Assembly (NCBI RefSeq): GCF_028769735.1
Contig: NC_088188.1
Span: 2,875,001 to 2,939,000 of the forward strand
Source of the DNA: Zonotrichia leucophrys gambelii
Lineage: Eukaryota > Chordata > Aves > Passeriformes > Passerellidae
Reading direction: 5' to 3'
Length of the DNA stretch: 64,000 bases
The position numbers and the translations under genes are program-made. The notes beneath the pieces were generated by a model. It had not been told where the DNA came from. It saw only the letters and a program-made list of their open reading frames with translations, and ran no database searches. Of the stretch, positions 36,657 to 49,882 are shown piece after piece (within the stretch, counting starts at the first letter, position 1; each line of letters begins with the position of its first letter).

Positions 36657-38063
36657 GAAAATATAGTTAATACAAATCATTCTGCTTAAGGGGCACAAAA
36701 TTTGCTTTCCTATTCTCTGGCCTGTTTGGGAGAAGGTGTGGTTTCTTCACATAACAAAAATTTATTATGAGACTAACATTGAGGATTACTCTTCATGAGA
36801 CCTAAAAAAACTGAAAAAGAATCTCATGCTTCTGATTATCTTCATTACTGGATTTGATCCACACCCCTCCTTTCCCTCTCCAAACCAAGGTTGAACATAC
36901 AGCATCAGTTAAAGAATCCAGGAGTGAACTATACCTAACCAAATTCTGCAAATCATGAATCTTCTCTACAACTGTCTTCATAACCATGGGAAAATACTTT
37001 ATTGCTGCAATAATCCCCTTTAAAGGAGATTACTAAAGTGAATAGGCCTGATTGAACAGTAACCAGTCTCCATTTGTTTCTGTCCTTAATTTAGACACTT
37101 TGTTAACTGCTGGTTATTGCTGAAGCACTGTGAATTTTGCTTGGTAAGTAATTTTAAAAACTGTTTCTCCATATCTTAAAAGGTCTGAAACAGAGGTTAG
37201 GAAAACCAATAAACTTAAAAGTATGGAAAGTACAGTCACAGAGAAACCTTTTATCAATGCACAGCATTGCAGTGAGACACATCCCAACATGAAAAAGTAA
37301 TTTGCATGTTTACTGATGCATTGTGGATATTTGTTCAAAGCCTTTAACATAAGCTGTTAGTTACACAGCCCTGATTCATTTAAGTTCTCAAAGTTTTAAT
37401 TAGTTCTGAGAAAATGTTTTATGTAGAAGTCACAAGTTGCCATGAAGCAGCAACTTCCCCTCTTTCTTCTTGTGATTCAAACCCTCATGGGAAAAGTCCT
37501 GCCTATAAGACTTGGGCCAAGAACACAGCAAACAGAAAAATGCAGCACTGGCTGTTGCTCAGCACCCTGCAGTTTTTAGCACCCAAACTACTTTACAAAG
37601 ACAACACAGTCATTCACATTTTGTGGATTAACCCAATCTGCAGAGAAATAAAGTAATTTCTTATGGAGCAATAGCCATGGCAACAACCAGGAAAGAAAAA
37701 GCACTGACACTGGACACAGAGCTCACTGCCCTGGTCAGCACTGACAATGGGCACAGGGCATTCACTGCTGTCACCTGCAATCCAGCCACCCACTCCCCAC
37801 ACGGCACTGTTTTCATGTCCCAGCCCAGGGGGTGACTGAGGCACACCCAGCTGGATGGAACTGGACAATTTTCTCTGTAGTTCTACACTAGTCATGGCTT
37901 TACCTGCCCTTTTTCTGTCATTCCATTGCCTTCATTCCAGTGCCACTCTAGGGATGATGCTGAAAGCTGACTTCAGCATGTGTGATTTTGATACCTTAAG
38001 TTTTAGCTTTTATATTTTTCAGATTCTGTGCTGCTTTATTGTGTAGCTCAGGTTCATACTAAG
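36657..38063. other. Unannotated DNA
   Basis: AT-rich, with a GC-richer patch at about 37670-37860. No gene or known repeat. Short frames on both strands overlap each other. Confidence 0.5.
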
Positions 38064-38446
38064 TGTTAGCAAGATCTCTTCACAGGGTGAAAGAGACAAA
38101 CTCTTCAAAACAATCCTTTTCCAGCTTGTCCAAGGACAACAGCTACAAGCTCCAGGCCCAAAAAGTACAAACAACAGTGAATTTAAGAGAGAAAACCAAG
38201 GAGGATGGAACTTCACAACCTAAAGCTGGAATTGGACAATTAACTCCAATATGCAAATGGAGGAGATCTGATAAAAGTGAAAGACCCTGTGCCCGGTCAT
38301 GCATTTTGTGACCATTTGGGTTCACCTGGGGGGCAGCCCTGGCTGGGCTCTTGTGCTGCCCAAGATGGATCCATTGAGGCCTTTTAATAAATCCCTACTT
38401 TAATTCTGTCCAGCCTCTGTTCTAGGTCAGCCTTCACAAGGCACCA
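38064..38446 (+). mobile_element. ERV LTR with octamer, TATA and poly(A) signal
   Basis: Starts TGTTAGC near 38064 and ends near CAAGGCACCA at 38446. The promoter parts are in order: CCAAT (38246-38250), octamer ATGCAAAT (38251-38258), TATA-like GATAAAAG (38270-38277). The poly(A) signal AATAAA follows at 38386-38391. The sequence TGCCCAAGATGGATCCATTG and its neighbours match a passerine ERVK-type LTR I know from memory. No target duplication was found at the chosen ends, so they may be off by a few bases. Confidence 0.75.
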
Positions 38447-40157
38447 ATCTGATGAGATCACACACTTTTCTTTTAGCATGTTAATTCTTATTCTCTTCTT
38501 TTACAAAATTTAGCCATTGGAGTGCATTCTTGTGGCAATGCAAAAAGTGACTTTTCTAAAAGTTGCACCTACCACATGAATTAAGTATAACAAACCACTC
38601 TCAAACTTTTAGAAGCTCAACAAGTGTATTTTTTTTACCTATGCTTTTAGAATCTTCTACAGGATCTTTGACTTTTGAGTAATATCTAATTCTTTTTTCC
38701 CCATTTGCTTTTGGATTTTCACTTCCATATCCTGCTTAGGACTAGAAGAGTAGAAGGGAGAAAAATGGCTCATGTCTTGCTGTCTGTAGCCTGGCAAGTG
38801 GGAAACACAGGATCATTTGGCAAAAAATTGCAATTCTGTGAGGATTTCATTTCTGCATTAAAACAACCAATATCCTGTAAATCTGAATAACTAAGCATCC
38901 ACATCTTCAGATGCCTATCAACACTAAAAATACACTTCTGTGTTCCATCATAACTGTTAGAGATATCTATGGTAATAATTCATATGTTTTCACAGCTGGG
39001 ATACCAAACAATGCTAGAAAGCTGTGAACAGAGGAAGAGCACAACCCAGGGGAGTCAGAAAAGTGAATTAAAGGTTTATTTAATAAGTGTCTTTAAAGCG
39101 TCATTTGTCTGAAAATGTCATGCCAGGCACAAAGCAATCATTTATAAACCACTTGCAAGTAGCTGCATCACTCAATGTACCTGTGAGCTCAGCACATGGG
39201 GTCAAGGCAGAACTCCACCTTCACCCTCTCTTTCCCCACCCCAATGTAAAGTTCCTTCAGTTTTTCCTGGATCTGTCCCTCCAGGCAATGTCTTATTGCC
39301 TGTTACTATCAGCTGACAGATGTGTGCCCTCTCAGGGCCATCCTACCTATTTGTTTTCAGTAAGCCAAGCAACCAAAATAGTGAAAGTCCTAAATCAAAG
39401 TGAAAGAAAGAGAAAGGATGATAGACTCCACCAGTTAGAAAGAAAAGCAGAGCAAACTGCATGTGATGCTTCTTTGTTACCATAGCACACCCAAAATTTC
39501 ACACAACTGATGAAAACCTACCTGAAGGAAACTCCTTTTGTCCAAGCTCTGAACTCACCACCACTGGTGACAAATCACTCTTGACAGCAAGGTTACCCCT
39601 GAGCTGGGGTAGCCAAGCAACTAAGCATTCAAACATCATCCCTTGTCAGCCCTTCCCCAGCAAAGAAAACCCATCTGGATAACTTAACTGATGTTACAGT
39701 GCCACTGTGTCTCAAATAAGAGAAAAAAAACTCCTTCTGCAACAGTTAAACTACAAACTCCTTAAAATCTGAGCACTACTTAAGCCTTCACAATCAGCTG
39801 TGGTTGAGATACTTTAAACAAGCACTGGCTGCTCACAGATTAACCCCTAAACACAGTTAAAGGAATTCAGCAGGGATGCAAAGAGCTGAGCTGGAAAATT
39901 TAAGTTACCACTGAGTTACCCAAGTACACAGAGTCTGCAATATCCTTAATTACCTACATCCCTCTATCATTGATCTGCCCTTAAGAATCACACCCAAAAA
40001 AGGGAACAAGATTAAAAACCACATGTCACTGGGCCTCTCCTGCCTGTATATGTCAAGTGAAATCAATCATTTAAGACTTTGCTCTGCTTATGCAGCTCTT
40101 CACATTCTTTTGCTCTGCTAAAAGAAATATGATGATAATTACTGAATGCCATTGCAG
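38447..40157. other. Unannotated DNA
   Basis: AT-rich; the longest frame is 39087-39485 plus (132 codons), without a recognisable domain. No repeats recognised. Confidence 0.5.
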
Positions 40158-40401
40158 GACTTACAAACTACTGAAGAAAACATCTACTACAATGTCATGA
40201 CCTATGATGGTGGCTAAACCATTCATATTTACCAACCAGGACCACACAGAGGCTCAATTGTTGAAATCTGGCTGAGAGTTTGCTTGCTAACATCTTCACT
40301 CAGGATCTTAGGAATAAATGCTAAGAGTTCCTCCTGAATAAAGATCAGGAGGTTGGTGTTTCTAATTGTTTTGGATGGTTTTGATTATCAAGCCTCAGTA
40401 G
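40158..40401 (+). repeat. Duplicated 240-bp element, copy 1
   Basis: Nearly the same as 43354-43598 (over nine in ten bases alike by eye), same orientation, 3.2 kb apart. Shared blocks include ACTTACAAACTACTGAAGAA, TGATGGTGGCTAAACCATTC, CAACCAGGACCACACAGA and TTTTGATTATCAAGCCTC. Indels include a 9-bp gap (GCTGCTTTA, only in copy 2) and GGATCTTAG (only here). Similarity stops sharply at both ends. No family recognised. Confidence 0.92.
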
Positions 40402-40734
40402 GAGCTATATGATGCTCCAAAGAAAAAGTATCATGTATATTTTTAATGCTTCTACTCATGTTCTTTGACTGCATGTGCTACATCCCATCACTGTACCATG
40501 ACCATCTCCTGACAGTTACTTGCCTCTGTGGTATTCAATATGTGATTTGGATACAACACACTGAGGCTTGCAGAGGCAAAAGGAAGAGTAACAAACAATT
40601 TTACAGGACGCTTTCCCCCTCCATACACTGGAGCGGATTGTATGTGTGGGAATCCTTAGAATCAGAGGGTTTTGGGAAAGCTGCAAAAGGCAGGCCTCAG
40701 AGACAGCAGAACTGCAATCAGAGCTAAGCAGTAG
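40402..40734. other. Unannotated DNA
   Basis: Between the duplicated element and the LTR-like region. A 93-codon plus-strand frame (40446-40727) shows no known domain. Confidence 0.45.
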
Positions 40735-41265
40735 TCATAAGGTTTGTCAGCAGAAAAGTTATATGAGAAGTAGAAAGCAAAGACAAATAGAACAATGGTC
40801 TGTGTATTAATGCTCATCTAGAATAACTCCCTAAGCTACAGAAAAGTTTATCTAGGGAGATATTAGGAAGTTCTAAGCTTAATAATGGAGCTCTGTGCAT
40901 TGTGTTTTAAGGTTTACAAGCAGGTGTTGTATATGAAATAAGCAAGCATTGTTTTAACTGAAGGTACATGTGCTTATAGTGATTGGATAGAACTACTGTC
41001 AATGTGCTTTTGCTTTGTGTGATTGGTCAAAAAACTTTTAAAATGAGTTGTAACATTGAGTTCTTGGTCTGCTGCCTGGGATGTGGGCAGGTGGCATCTT
41101 CCCATTGTCATAACCATGGAATGAGACTGATGCTGGAAAACAGCATGAGACACATTCCCAGCAGTCCTGTCCTGTTTGTGATTTGTACACATCCCCCTGG
41201 CCAGCACTGGAATGTGTACAGACAGCAGTGTAATGTTCAGAGGATCCCAATTCCCCCTAAGAGCT
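40735..41265 (+). mobile_element. LTR-like retroelement region
   Basis: Contains two inverted CCAAT boxes (GATTGGATAG at 40981, GATTGGTCAA at 41021), as in the 47714 LTR, and ATGAGACTGATGCTGGAAAAC, matching CATGAGACTGATCCTGCAATAA there. The poly(A) signal of the other LTR is altered here. Together with the CpG-dense block that follows, it resembles a long passerine ERV LTR and leader that I recall; not verified. Boundaries uncertain. Confidence 0.5.
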
Positions 41266-41545
41266 GATGCTGCAACGCCAGCCATCCCTCACTGCGAGTC
41301 TCACTCCGTGGAGCAGGAATTCCTTTCCCCATCACTGCAAGTCCTGGCCAGGAGTGCCCAGCGCCAGATCCCTGCGGGCCGGCCCTGCCGATGGCTCTGG
41401 CTCCGTGGAAGGCGCTGGCACAGCGGCCGGGACAGCGGCTCCCTGTGCTGGAGCGGAGCGTGGAGCCCGAGCGCCATCAGCCGGGGATGCGCTGCCCCTT
41501 CCCGCACCCGCCGCGCTGAGCACAGCATCTGTCCCGTCAGCAGCA
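41266..41545 (+). promoter_or_regulatory. CpG-dense block (island-like)
   Basis: About 18 CpG dinucleotides lie within roughly 140 bp (41385-41520), for example GCGGGCCGGCC, AGCGGAGCGTGG and CCCGCCGCGCTG, in a window that otherwise has very few. Either a small CpG-island promoter or the GC-rich U5/leader of the retroelement at 40735-41265; I favour the second because the two are contiguous. A 168-codon plus-strand frame (41267-41773) crosses it, Ala/Gly/Pro-rich as expected for GC-rich DNA, with no recognisable domain. Confidence 0.7.
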
Positions 41546-43353
41546 GCACAGGCTTTACATTGTTACACACTTCATGTAATTATGTCTAGAACCAAAAAAA
41601 AATTCGTTTTCTCAGAATTATTTTTACCTTTTCGCCACTACTTTCTCCATCTTTCTAGTATCAGTTCCATTCATTCTGCCTTTTCCCTAAATGTCACAGA
41701 AAGGGGTTTTTCAAAAGCACTAGATCTTCAAGTGAGTTCTGGAGAAATCCCTCATCCAAAAAGATACAAATAAATCCCTAACCTGCTTTGCCATTACAGT
41801 GAGAAAGATAAGCATAAATCCAGCTATAACTCAAATTCAGTCTTTTTACAAGCTAAAGTCTATTGAAAAGGAAGATTGATGGCTGCTTTACTGCACATTA
41901 CTGGTACTATTAACTAAAGATATTTCTTAACTGTTAACTTAGAGAGATATTCCTGCTGGTGGAGGTTTATCTCTGCCTCCTTTGCAGTCAAGTAGGATGT
42001 GATGTCTCCATCTACTTCCCCATTCTCTGAGGCACCCTACAAACCTGCCAGTGGAGAACAGCAGAACAGAGATCTCCCCCCAAAAAAGCACTGAAAGCAC
42101 ACATTGCTAGCTAGAAGCTGGGAAATCAAATTATAAAGTCCCTGCAATCCAGTTGCCCTGAATGGCATGGAACAGCTTTCTACTTACAGCTTCTACAGCT
42201 TGATGTGCCTGCCCTGCTCCTCAGCACTCCCTCTCCTCTTCCCCATGCAAGCACACACTGTGGGCATCTGCGTCATGGGATAGAGACAACTAGGGAAATT
42301 TCTCCTCCTGCACTACCAGAACACAGAGGAACTACTACAGACCACTCTCCTGCCCTCAGCTTTAGCACACCATGCATGCACACCTTGTTCATTGTATTTT
42401 ATGCTGGCATCAGAGATGTATTGCATTTTATGCTGGCTCACCCTGACCAGCAGCTCAGTGCAGCAGGCACAGCTCACACAGCTACTGGGCATCAGCCACT
42501 GCACCCAATATCTGAGATACAAACCCACTGGGCTACCTCCACTCTCTAAATACACATGTACTAAACTATGTGTCTTCTGCACTGATCCCACCACTCCCTC
42601 TAAGAAAACTTAAGCTGGACAACACCTGAGTTTTGCATGCTACTGCTGCTACAGAGCTGGAGACAAAGTGAGGGGAAGTAATTTTAATACACAAGACAGG
42701 TTAGAAGCAGTCTGGCCTTCCAGCTGCCCAACAAGCCATAAGCAACCAAAAGCTGCTTGCAACACAACAAACCCAAACCATGCAGCAGGCTTTTGGGCTT
42801 TTGGTATCTAGCTGAAACAGATTTGAAGTGTCAGATCATCCTAGTTCATGTCCGTTTCTAAAGGCCTGATGAGGACACAAAGCTATTCAAACTTCCTTTG
42901 CTTGCCTTATTTCTCATGATCCCAGACTGCTGCAAAGCAAGGGCACAGCACAGAGCAGTGAGAATTACATCTCTGCAGAACTCAGCCCAGGATCCAGCTT
43001 AGATCCTCTGAGTCTTAATCACAGAGCACTGGAACTGATGGTCAGGGTCTGCATAGCTTGGAGTGGCTAATGAAGTTGTAATGGGGCATTTATCAAGCGA
43101 TTTTTAAAGTAAACATCATTGATTTCCTTGCAAAATGTAGCACTTTAGTGACATATTTAGGAGTGGCTCAGCAACCCAGTCCCTGGGGAGCCAGGACACC
43201 ACACAGAGTAAACCTGTCAGCCACTGCAGTCTGTGTCAATCCAGCTGTTCCCTCCAGTTGGATTTAAGGACCACGACAATGAAGCAAAGCAAAGACTTGA
43301 GGAAGTCCATCTTCCATCTCTGATGAATGCTCTAACAACCAAGCATTTGAACA
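41546..43353. other. Unannotated DNA
   Basis: No gene recognised. A local direct repeat occurs at about 42398-42435, where ATTTTATGCTGGC appears twice. Short frames only. Confidence 0.5.
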
Positions 43354-43598
43354 CTTACAAACTACTGAAGAAAACACTATCTACTACAATGTCATTACAC
43401 ATGATGGTGGCTAAACCATTCATATTTACCAACCAGGACCACACAGATGCTCAGTTGCTGAAGTCTCACTGAGGGGTTGCTTGCTAAGCTGCTTTAACAT
43501 CTTCACTCATAAATAAATGCTAAGAGTTCCCCCTGAACAAAGACCAGGAGGTTGGTGTTTCTAATTGCTTTGGATGGTTTTGATTATCAAGCCTCTTA
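43354..43598 (+). repeat. Duplicated 240-bp element, copy 2
   Basis: Partner of 40158-40401, same orientation. An 80-codon plus-strand frame (43233-43472) runs into it from unrelated upstream sequence, so the frame is not conserved between copies and the repeat does not look coding. The interval between copies contains the LTR-like and CpG-dense region. Confidence 0.92.
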
Positions 43599-46500
43599 CA
43601 GGGGTGCATCTCTCTCATGTTCAAAAGACTCATACTAGGAACTCTCCTTGAAAGTTTTTGAAAAGCAAATATGTTTCACGAAAATAGTTTTGTCAGTTCG
43701 AGAAGCCAGCATCTTCCAACATAAAAAAAATATTCACTCAATAGTGCACAACCAGCTACAGCTATTATTCTCAATTATTATCCTGTTCCTCTGGGTACTT
43801 GAGGGTAAGTAATTTCATCTTGTTATCTTGTTTCTCAAACATGTTAAAACAAACTTTCTCTACCCTTTCCTTAACCTGGCCACTCTGCTTTTGTGCAATC
43901 TCCTTTGTCAGCAGCAGCTCAGCTCTTCAATGGCAAAGAACTGGCTGGATTTGGTGACTGTGAGAGGTAAAACACACTCCCCTGCCTTGGGATACAGGGC
44001 TGCTCTCTGGAGACAATTTCCAGTTCCCCAGATAGAGTAAGTCTTGGTGGCTATTAATAATCTCACTCCTTTTTCCCAAAGGAAATGGACTACTGAACTG
44101 TTTTTTCATTTAACCACCACATGGTTCAGTCTCTTTTGAACCCTTGCACAAGCAGGTCACAACAGCTAGTCTATCAGCCAGTTTTTCTGTATGAATTTCC
44201 ATTATTTATTTCTAATCTCACCTGAAATGATGTCAAACTGGTATTTACTGAATTATGTCAAACAGTCTCCAGTGGGGCTGGTGGAAACAAATAATAGCCA
44301 TGGAAATCACAACCAAACCAGGCCCAGATCCCAGGCTAAGGTTACAAAAGAGAAATCACTGCCAACCATTAGCTTAAAAACTGGGAGTCACAAAATAACA
44401 GCCAGTTAAACCCCTTGAGAGCAAACCACTGAGGAGGAAGACCATCAAAACCAGTGACAAAAGCAGCTGCACGGGAGGGAATTTCAATAGTCCACCCCTC
44501 TATACCTCCAGATTTGTTACTGCTACTCCAATCAAAGCACGCTTAGTAAGTGAGCACAGTTAGAAAAGTAAAAATCAGGAGCATGCACAAAAGATGACTC
44601 TGCTGGCACTGCACAGCTCATTGTTTTAGGTCACAATTGATGACTCCACTGATGCAAATTAAATGCAGCTGCAAGACCCAAAAGGACAAGACGGACAAAG
44701 TGCTGGGGAAATGAAACAGAAGAATGAAATTCAGCAGTCAAGTGCTGTTCATGAAAGGCTATTTAGTGACCATTTCAACATTCATCTTTGGTTATTGGAG
44801 GAAAACCAGAATGAACATTTAAGATTTAAATAAAAATTTATGAAAAATAAAGATGTGAATAAAGCCACTCATCTGCACTAATGGCTACTAAGAGATTGTC
44901 TGTACCAAGCACTTGTACTCAGTGACAACCACCGTCTCCATACTTCAGCAACAAATGAAGGACCACTGAAAACTTTCAGGGTTCCAATGGTTCTCCTAGA
45001 CAGATTTTAGAGTCTGCAGGCATTTATCTCAACTCAGCAAAGCAAGTACAACTGTCTTTTGCTATATCAAAAAACTGAAAAGCTGCCAGCAATACTTATG
45101 CATACTGCAGAAAACATTCTGCATGACTTCCATCTGGTATTCATCAATCTAAGTGGATGTAAGGATGGCATATGTTACTGTTCTCCCACAGCCTAGAGAA
45201 AGTAATCATCTTGCCCTCCTTGATGCAAACAGCACATATTTTTACATGAAACAGATATTTTTATTTAGTAGTTTTTAACAATCTCTACACACTTGTATTT
45301 AGGAGAAGGTCTTCTGGGCATTTCTACTGGAAGTACCAGACTGGGTGGAATTCTGTCTAGCTTTTCCAAAGGAGAATACCATCTACAAATGGAGACAAAG
45401 AATCACACTACAAAGAACCAGGTGGTTTGCCACACTGAAAGATGTGAGCCTGTTGTTCTGCCCATGGAGTAGAAATCCTCTGAACAAAAACTAAAATTCA
45501 AACACACTTTGTCTTCCATGATTACTAATGTTAAATTTGCTGCAAGTCTTAAAAGCCTCATGGACAAGCTAAATTTTTCCAAGATGAAGGCAATAAAATC
45601 TCAGGGAGATTCTAATTTCTCTGTGTTTAGCAATATTTTCTGTCTCACTGATAGTGCAGATCTGGCCAGCTTTGTTACAGAGTAAAGTATTGTGTCCATG
45701 TGATGTGAACTGCAGAGATATATTTGCCAAAATATGGACTGAAGGTTTAAGGAATTAACACAGCTGGATTTCTACACACAAAGCAAATGGATGAGCTAGC
45801 TGAAGTCTTTAAAAAAAATCCCACAAGGGATCAAACTGACTGATAAACCTCTGCAAGAGACAGAGAGCATGAAGCAAAGCCCAGTGAACTCAGGGCAAGG
45901 CTCTTTCACATAAATGGACACAGATCAGGTTCCAGCACAGAGTATGAACACAGAGCCTGCTCAAGTTTCAGCAAGCACATGTGTAGCAGAGCTTGCTCTG
46001 CCAAGGAGGCACAAGCTTGGGGATTAGGGGTTTTTTCCTCATGTCTTGTTGATTTTGAAACTATTGATATTAAATAAATTAAAGAGAAACCCTAGACAAT
46101 GTTAGGGGAATAGACAAAGCAACTCACCAGCTATTAAAAACCAAAACTAGGAAAAACATTTCTCAGTATTTTAGATTCTATTGAATACAGTCTTTTTTTC
46201 CCCCTCTCATGACTATTTTCTTTGAATTTGATGTCCCAATTCTGCCCTTTGCATTCCATGGTATTAAACTCCTTGAAAATGAAAGAGAAACACACAAACC
46301 CAAAGAGCAAGCTGGCAGCAAAATTGTATCAACTGCAGGGAAATATAATAAAGCTTTCAACAGCATCAGCCATAGACAATCCAGTAAGGATTATTTCTAA
46401 TGCTTTGCATTTCACCAGAATAATTTTTGACCAGTATGGACAGAAAGTGTGGTATGGAGGAGATACCAATGTGGAAAACCTGATTCAGACAGACTTTCCT

Positions 46501-47713
46501 GCTTTCCCAGAGGTATCAGTGCTTCTATCACTTTAGGATATACTTCACACATTTAAACACAAATATTTATTTTTGAGAAATACAGACTCTGCTGAGAGAC
46601 TAGATTGGCAAGAGAGAAACCAATTGATCTAAAAGTGAGCTTGCAGAGCACAAGGAAATGCCACAGCACAGACACCTCAGCTAGCTCATTCTGTCTCCTG
46701 TTAGGAGGTTTTCATCCCTCATGTCACTCCTCTAGTCCTTTTCCCCAGTCCCAGTGTGAATTCCTCTTTCCCAAATGACAGCTCATAATAACATTTTAGT
46801 TAAGGTCCTACCAAGAAAACAGACGAAGTGTTATCATGGCCAATCTTTATCCAAGTTCTAAATAATATAGGAGGGAAATGTTAAGCTATCAGAGTCTTTT
46901 CAATGAAAAACACAGAAAGCTGTTTAACAGAAAGTGGTCATAACAGAAGAGGGAAGTTGCAGTCACCTCACTGCCTTATCTGGGGAGAATGAGTCTGCAA
47001 ATGGCAGGTAAAGGTGAAAAATCTCCAAGGAAAAAAAAGCAGAGATTCCACCCTCCAACGCTGAAAAACAGACAAACAAACAACCAAAAACCTCAAAAAA
47101 CCCACAGTGTCAGATTTAAGGACATGAGAGAACCATAAATTCTTATCCCTTGCAGCACAACACAACTTCAGCAGTGTATTCCTGCAACAGAAGCACCACT
47201 TTTGGTTCAATACAACTATTTCTTTCAGAAACCAAATAATTTAAACTCCTCAGTGAAGGATCCCCCTTGTCTAGGGAGATGCCACTCTAAGGGTTAACTA
47301 TTTTGCTGATAAAATTTCATACCAAATTTATAGCTTCAATACAAGTTTCAGATTCCATGTCACTGAAAACACAGGCCAATTATAACAAGGTGACAGCAGA
47401 AGCCATTTGAGGAGTGGGACCATGGCCATATTGGTTACCAGCACCTCTATTTACTGGGGGGATTTTTGGGTTTGTCTTGGTTTGTGATGGTGGTTGTTAA
47501 TTTTTAAAGCAGAAAAATCTTCAACCATGAAAATCATCTTCCAAAAGAAGTTATCAAACTGGTCCAGCTCACAGTAACACCTCTGAGGGAGGAACACAAC
47601 TCCCTGCAGAGGGGGGGTTGCGTTGCTCGAGTGCCCCTGCTCTGGGGGAAATGCAGACACACAGAACTCCTAAGGCCTCAAGCATACAGGGTCAGAAATA
47701 GAGATGGACACAG
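43599..47713. other. Unannotated AT-rich DNA
   Basis: 4.1 kb without a recognised gene, repeat family or RNA; open frames stay under 105 codons. A G-run (seven G) at about 47609-47615 lies 100 bp before the next LTR and could be part of a polypurine tract. Confidence 0.45.
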
Positions 47714-48225
47714 TGTTTGGCCTAAGGCCTTGGAGAAGGCTTGAAAGTTTAGAATAAAAAAGTGAAACAGACACAAAATAAGAATAAAGATTTGTAATCT
47801 AAGCAGAAATATGTTTTAAGCAAGTAGAAATATGCCTCATGTAAATGAATAAATATGTTAAGCAAGATGCTAGAAATTTTTAAAGTCTAGCAAAAGAACT
47901 TGTTAGAGAGTTAGTAAAAAGTAGGAGATGCAGCAATAAGTTTCTGTAGAGTTCTATGATTGGATAAAAAGAGACATATTTTGGCAAATCATGTAAAATG
48001 TAGCAATTAATGACTGGTTGATGAAGATGCTAGTGAGCTTCGTGGAAGCAGCTGATTGGATAAGAAATAGATAAAAGATACTGTAACTAGAATTAAAATG
48101 GCTTTTGGTGTGATAACTTTGGATGTAACAACCTCACAGTCTCACCCTTCCATGAGACTGATCCTGCAATAAACCATCTTTTAATCACCTCATCAGTCGT
48201 CCCTGTCTGCTCTGTATCCTGAACA
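47714..48225 (+). mobile_element. ERV LTR, about 512 bp
   Basis: Starts TGTTTGGCC and ends CCTGAACA. Contains inverted CCAAT boxes (GATTGG at 47958 and 48054), a TATA-like GATAAAAG at 48070-48077 and AATAAA at 48168-48173, in promoter-to-poly(A) order. The long AT-rich U3 (ATATGTTTTAAGCAAGTAG, TTAAGCAAGATGCTAGAA) matches a passerine LTR I know from memory. No clear target duplication at the ends chosen. Confidence 0.75.
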
Positions 48226-49500
48226 CTGCTCAAACCCAAGTGATGCAGATCTTGGTTTTCCACCTCTCTCAGATCCCCAGAAATGACTTATTCTCAAAGA
48301 CTACATGACTCATTCTCAAAGACTGACATGCATATGAACCTGAGAGAAAGGGTCAAAAGGGTCTTGTACAAAGGTGGGACTCTTTCATATGTAGACATCT
48401 TTTGTAACCAACAATTTCTCTCATAACTCTGAGAGGAAATCTATACTGAAGATGTTTATTTTTACTATATCAGTGCTTTGGAACAGGAAAAAAAAGTGCT
48501 ATTGATTTCAGTTACAACTGCCCATTCTTCTGTTTACAGCAGGATAGATTTCAGTAAAATTATTAGAAACAGGAGCAATATTTTATAGCAATATCATATT
48601 AATGTTTCAGAGACTAATCATATCTTATTAAGCCATGAGCATCAAAAAGCTAAAAGTATAAAAATTGAAGATGTGCCCTCAAACTGCATATTCAGCAATC
48701 TCTTTAAATGTACTTTATTTTTACATCAGAGGGCTGTACAAGTTCAGTTGTGTATTCTCTAGAACCAATTAAGTCATAATAACTTCACATCTCGCCATGA
48801 TTCTCTTCTGTTTTGCCACCTACATTTCACATCAAGCAAATAATGTAAAAGCAAATAAAAATCTGTGAAGGTCCTTTTAACCTTGACAGTCTGTCGTATT
48901 GTGAGAGTCAGAGTAGATCAAGAATTTCTCTTCTTTTTCCAGTCTTGCCTCTCATTCAAACACACAGGTTTAAACATTTACATGTCTATTCATAATTTAT
49001 TGGAGCATTTTGCCACTCATGACACAAGTACAGCTCTAGCCTGCAGGAGAAACAATGACTAATAGCTGAAAGACAACATTCCAATTAGTCTTTGGGAAGT
49101 ACATCCATGCTCTTTGCTTGATTCTCAGGTGCCAGTAAGTTCCAATTGAGAAGTCTGACATCAAATATGTCACCCAGAAAAATATACTCCTTTCAAATAG
49201 CAATAGCAGTTAGATCAGAGACTGATTCTCTCTCCCAGTATGTACCAGGAAGACTTATCTTTAAAGAAGTCTCCAAAAATATGAACCCCTTAAGAAGGCT
49301 GGTGAGGAAAGCTGTGCTCAGAGTTGTGTTCCTGCCACTGGGACATGCTTATTCTGCTTCAGAAGACATGTGCCAGACAGTATTTTGTGTTTCAAATTTC
49401 AGTGTTAAGCATAGAGAAAAATAGCAGAGCCAGGAGATGCACAAGAAAGATGTTGTGCAGGATGAGAATCCCACTCTGGCCACCTTTCCAAGCCAGGAGG
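48226..49500. other. Unannotated AT-rich DNA
   Basis: No gene or repeat recognised after the LTR; short frames only. Confidence 0.5.
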
Positions 49501-49557
49501 ACCCCTGCAATGAGAAAACCCTGTAATGAGAAGACCCCTGTAATGAGAAGATCCCTG
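49501..49557. repeat. 17-bp tandem repeat, about 3.3 copies
   Basis: Consecutive copies of ACCCCTGTAATGAGAAG with single-base changes (CAATGAG in the first, ATCCCTG starting the last). The repeat produces the short repeated ITGVFSLQG-like pattern in minus-strand frames, which therefore need no coding explanation. Confidence 0.9.
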
Positions 49558-49882
49558 TTTCCCTCAGCGTCTTCCCTGTCACAACAGGGGAGCCTAGCCA
49601 AGTGCCATTCAGCATTTGCTTGGGTGCCATCTTTGGCATCCCAGTCACAGACTGTTGATCCTTAAATTAACAGACTTGGAAACACGAGCATCTCCTCAAT
49701 CAGGAAGCATTGCAAGTCTCCAGATTGGGTTTACTGAATAAGCCTTTTGCTCCAGGATTGTGTTCATCTCCATGATCCTCCTTCCAAGACATTGTGCATC
49801 TGCAGCCCAAATCCAGACTTTGGAGATAAATTAAAGCCTAAATTTGCTTATTCTCTGTAGACTTAGAGCAACACAAAGCACT

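Noticed and set aside
41267..41773. 168-codon plus-strand frame through the CpG-dense block
   Set aside because: Ala/Gly/Pro-rich translation is what any GC-rich DNA gives. The frame continues into AT-rich sequence with an abrupt change of composition and no known domain.
49349..49648. Minus-strand frames with repeated short peptide motifs
   Set aside because: The repetition is caused by the 17-bp tandem repeat at 49501-49557.
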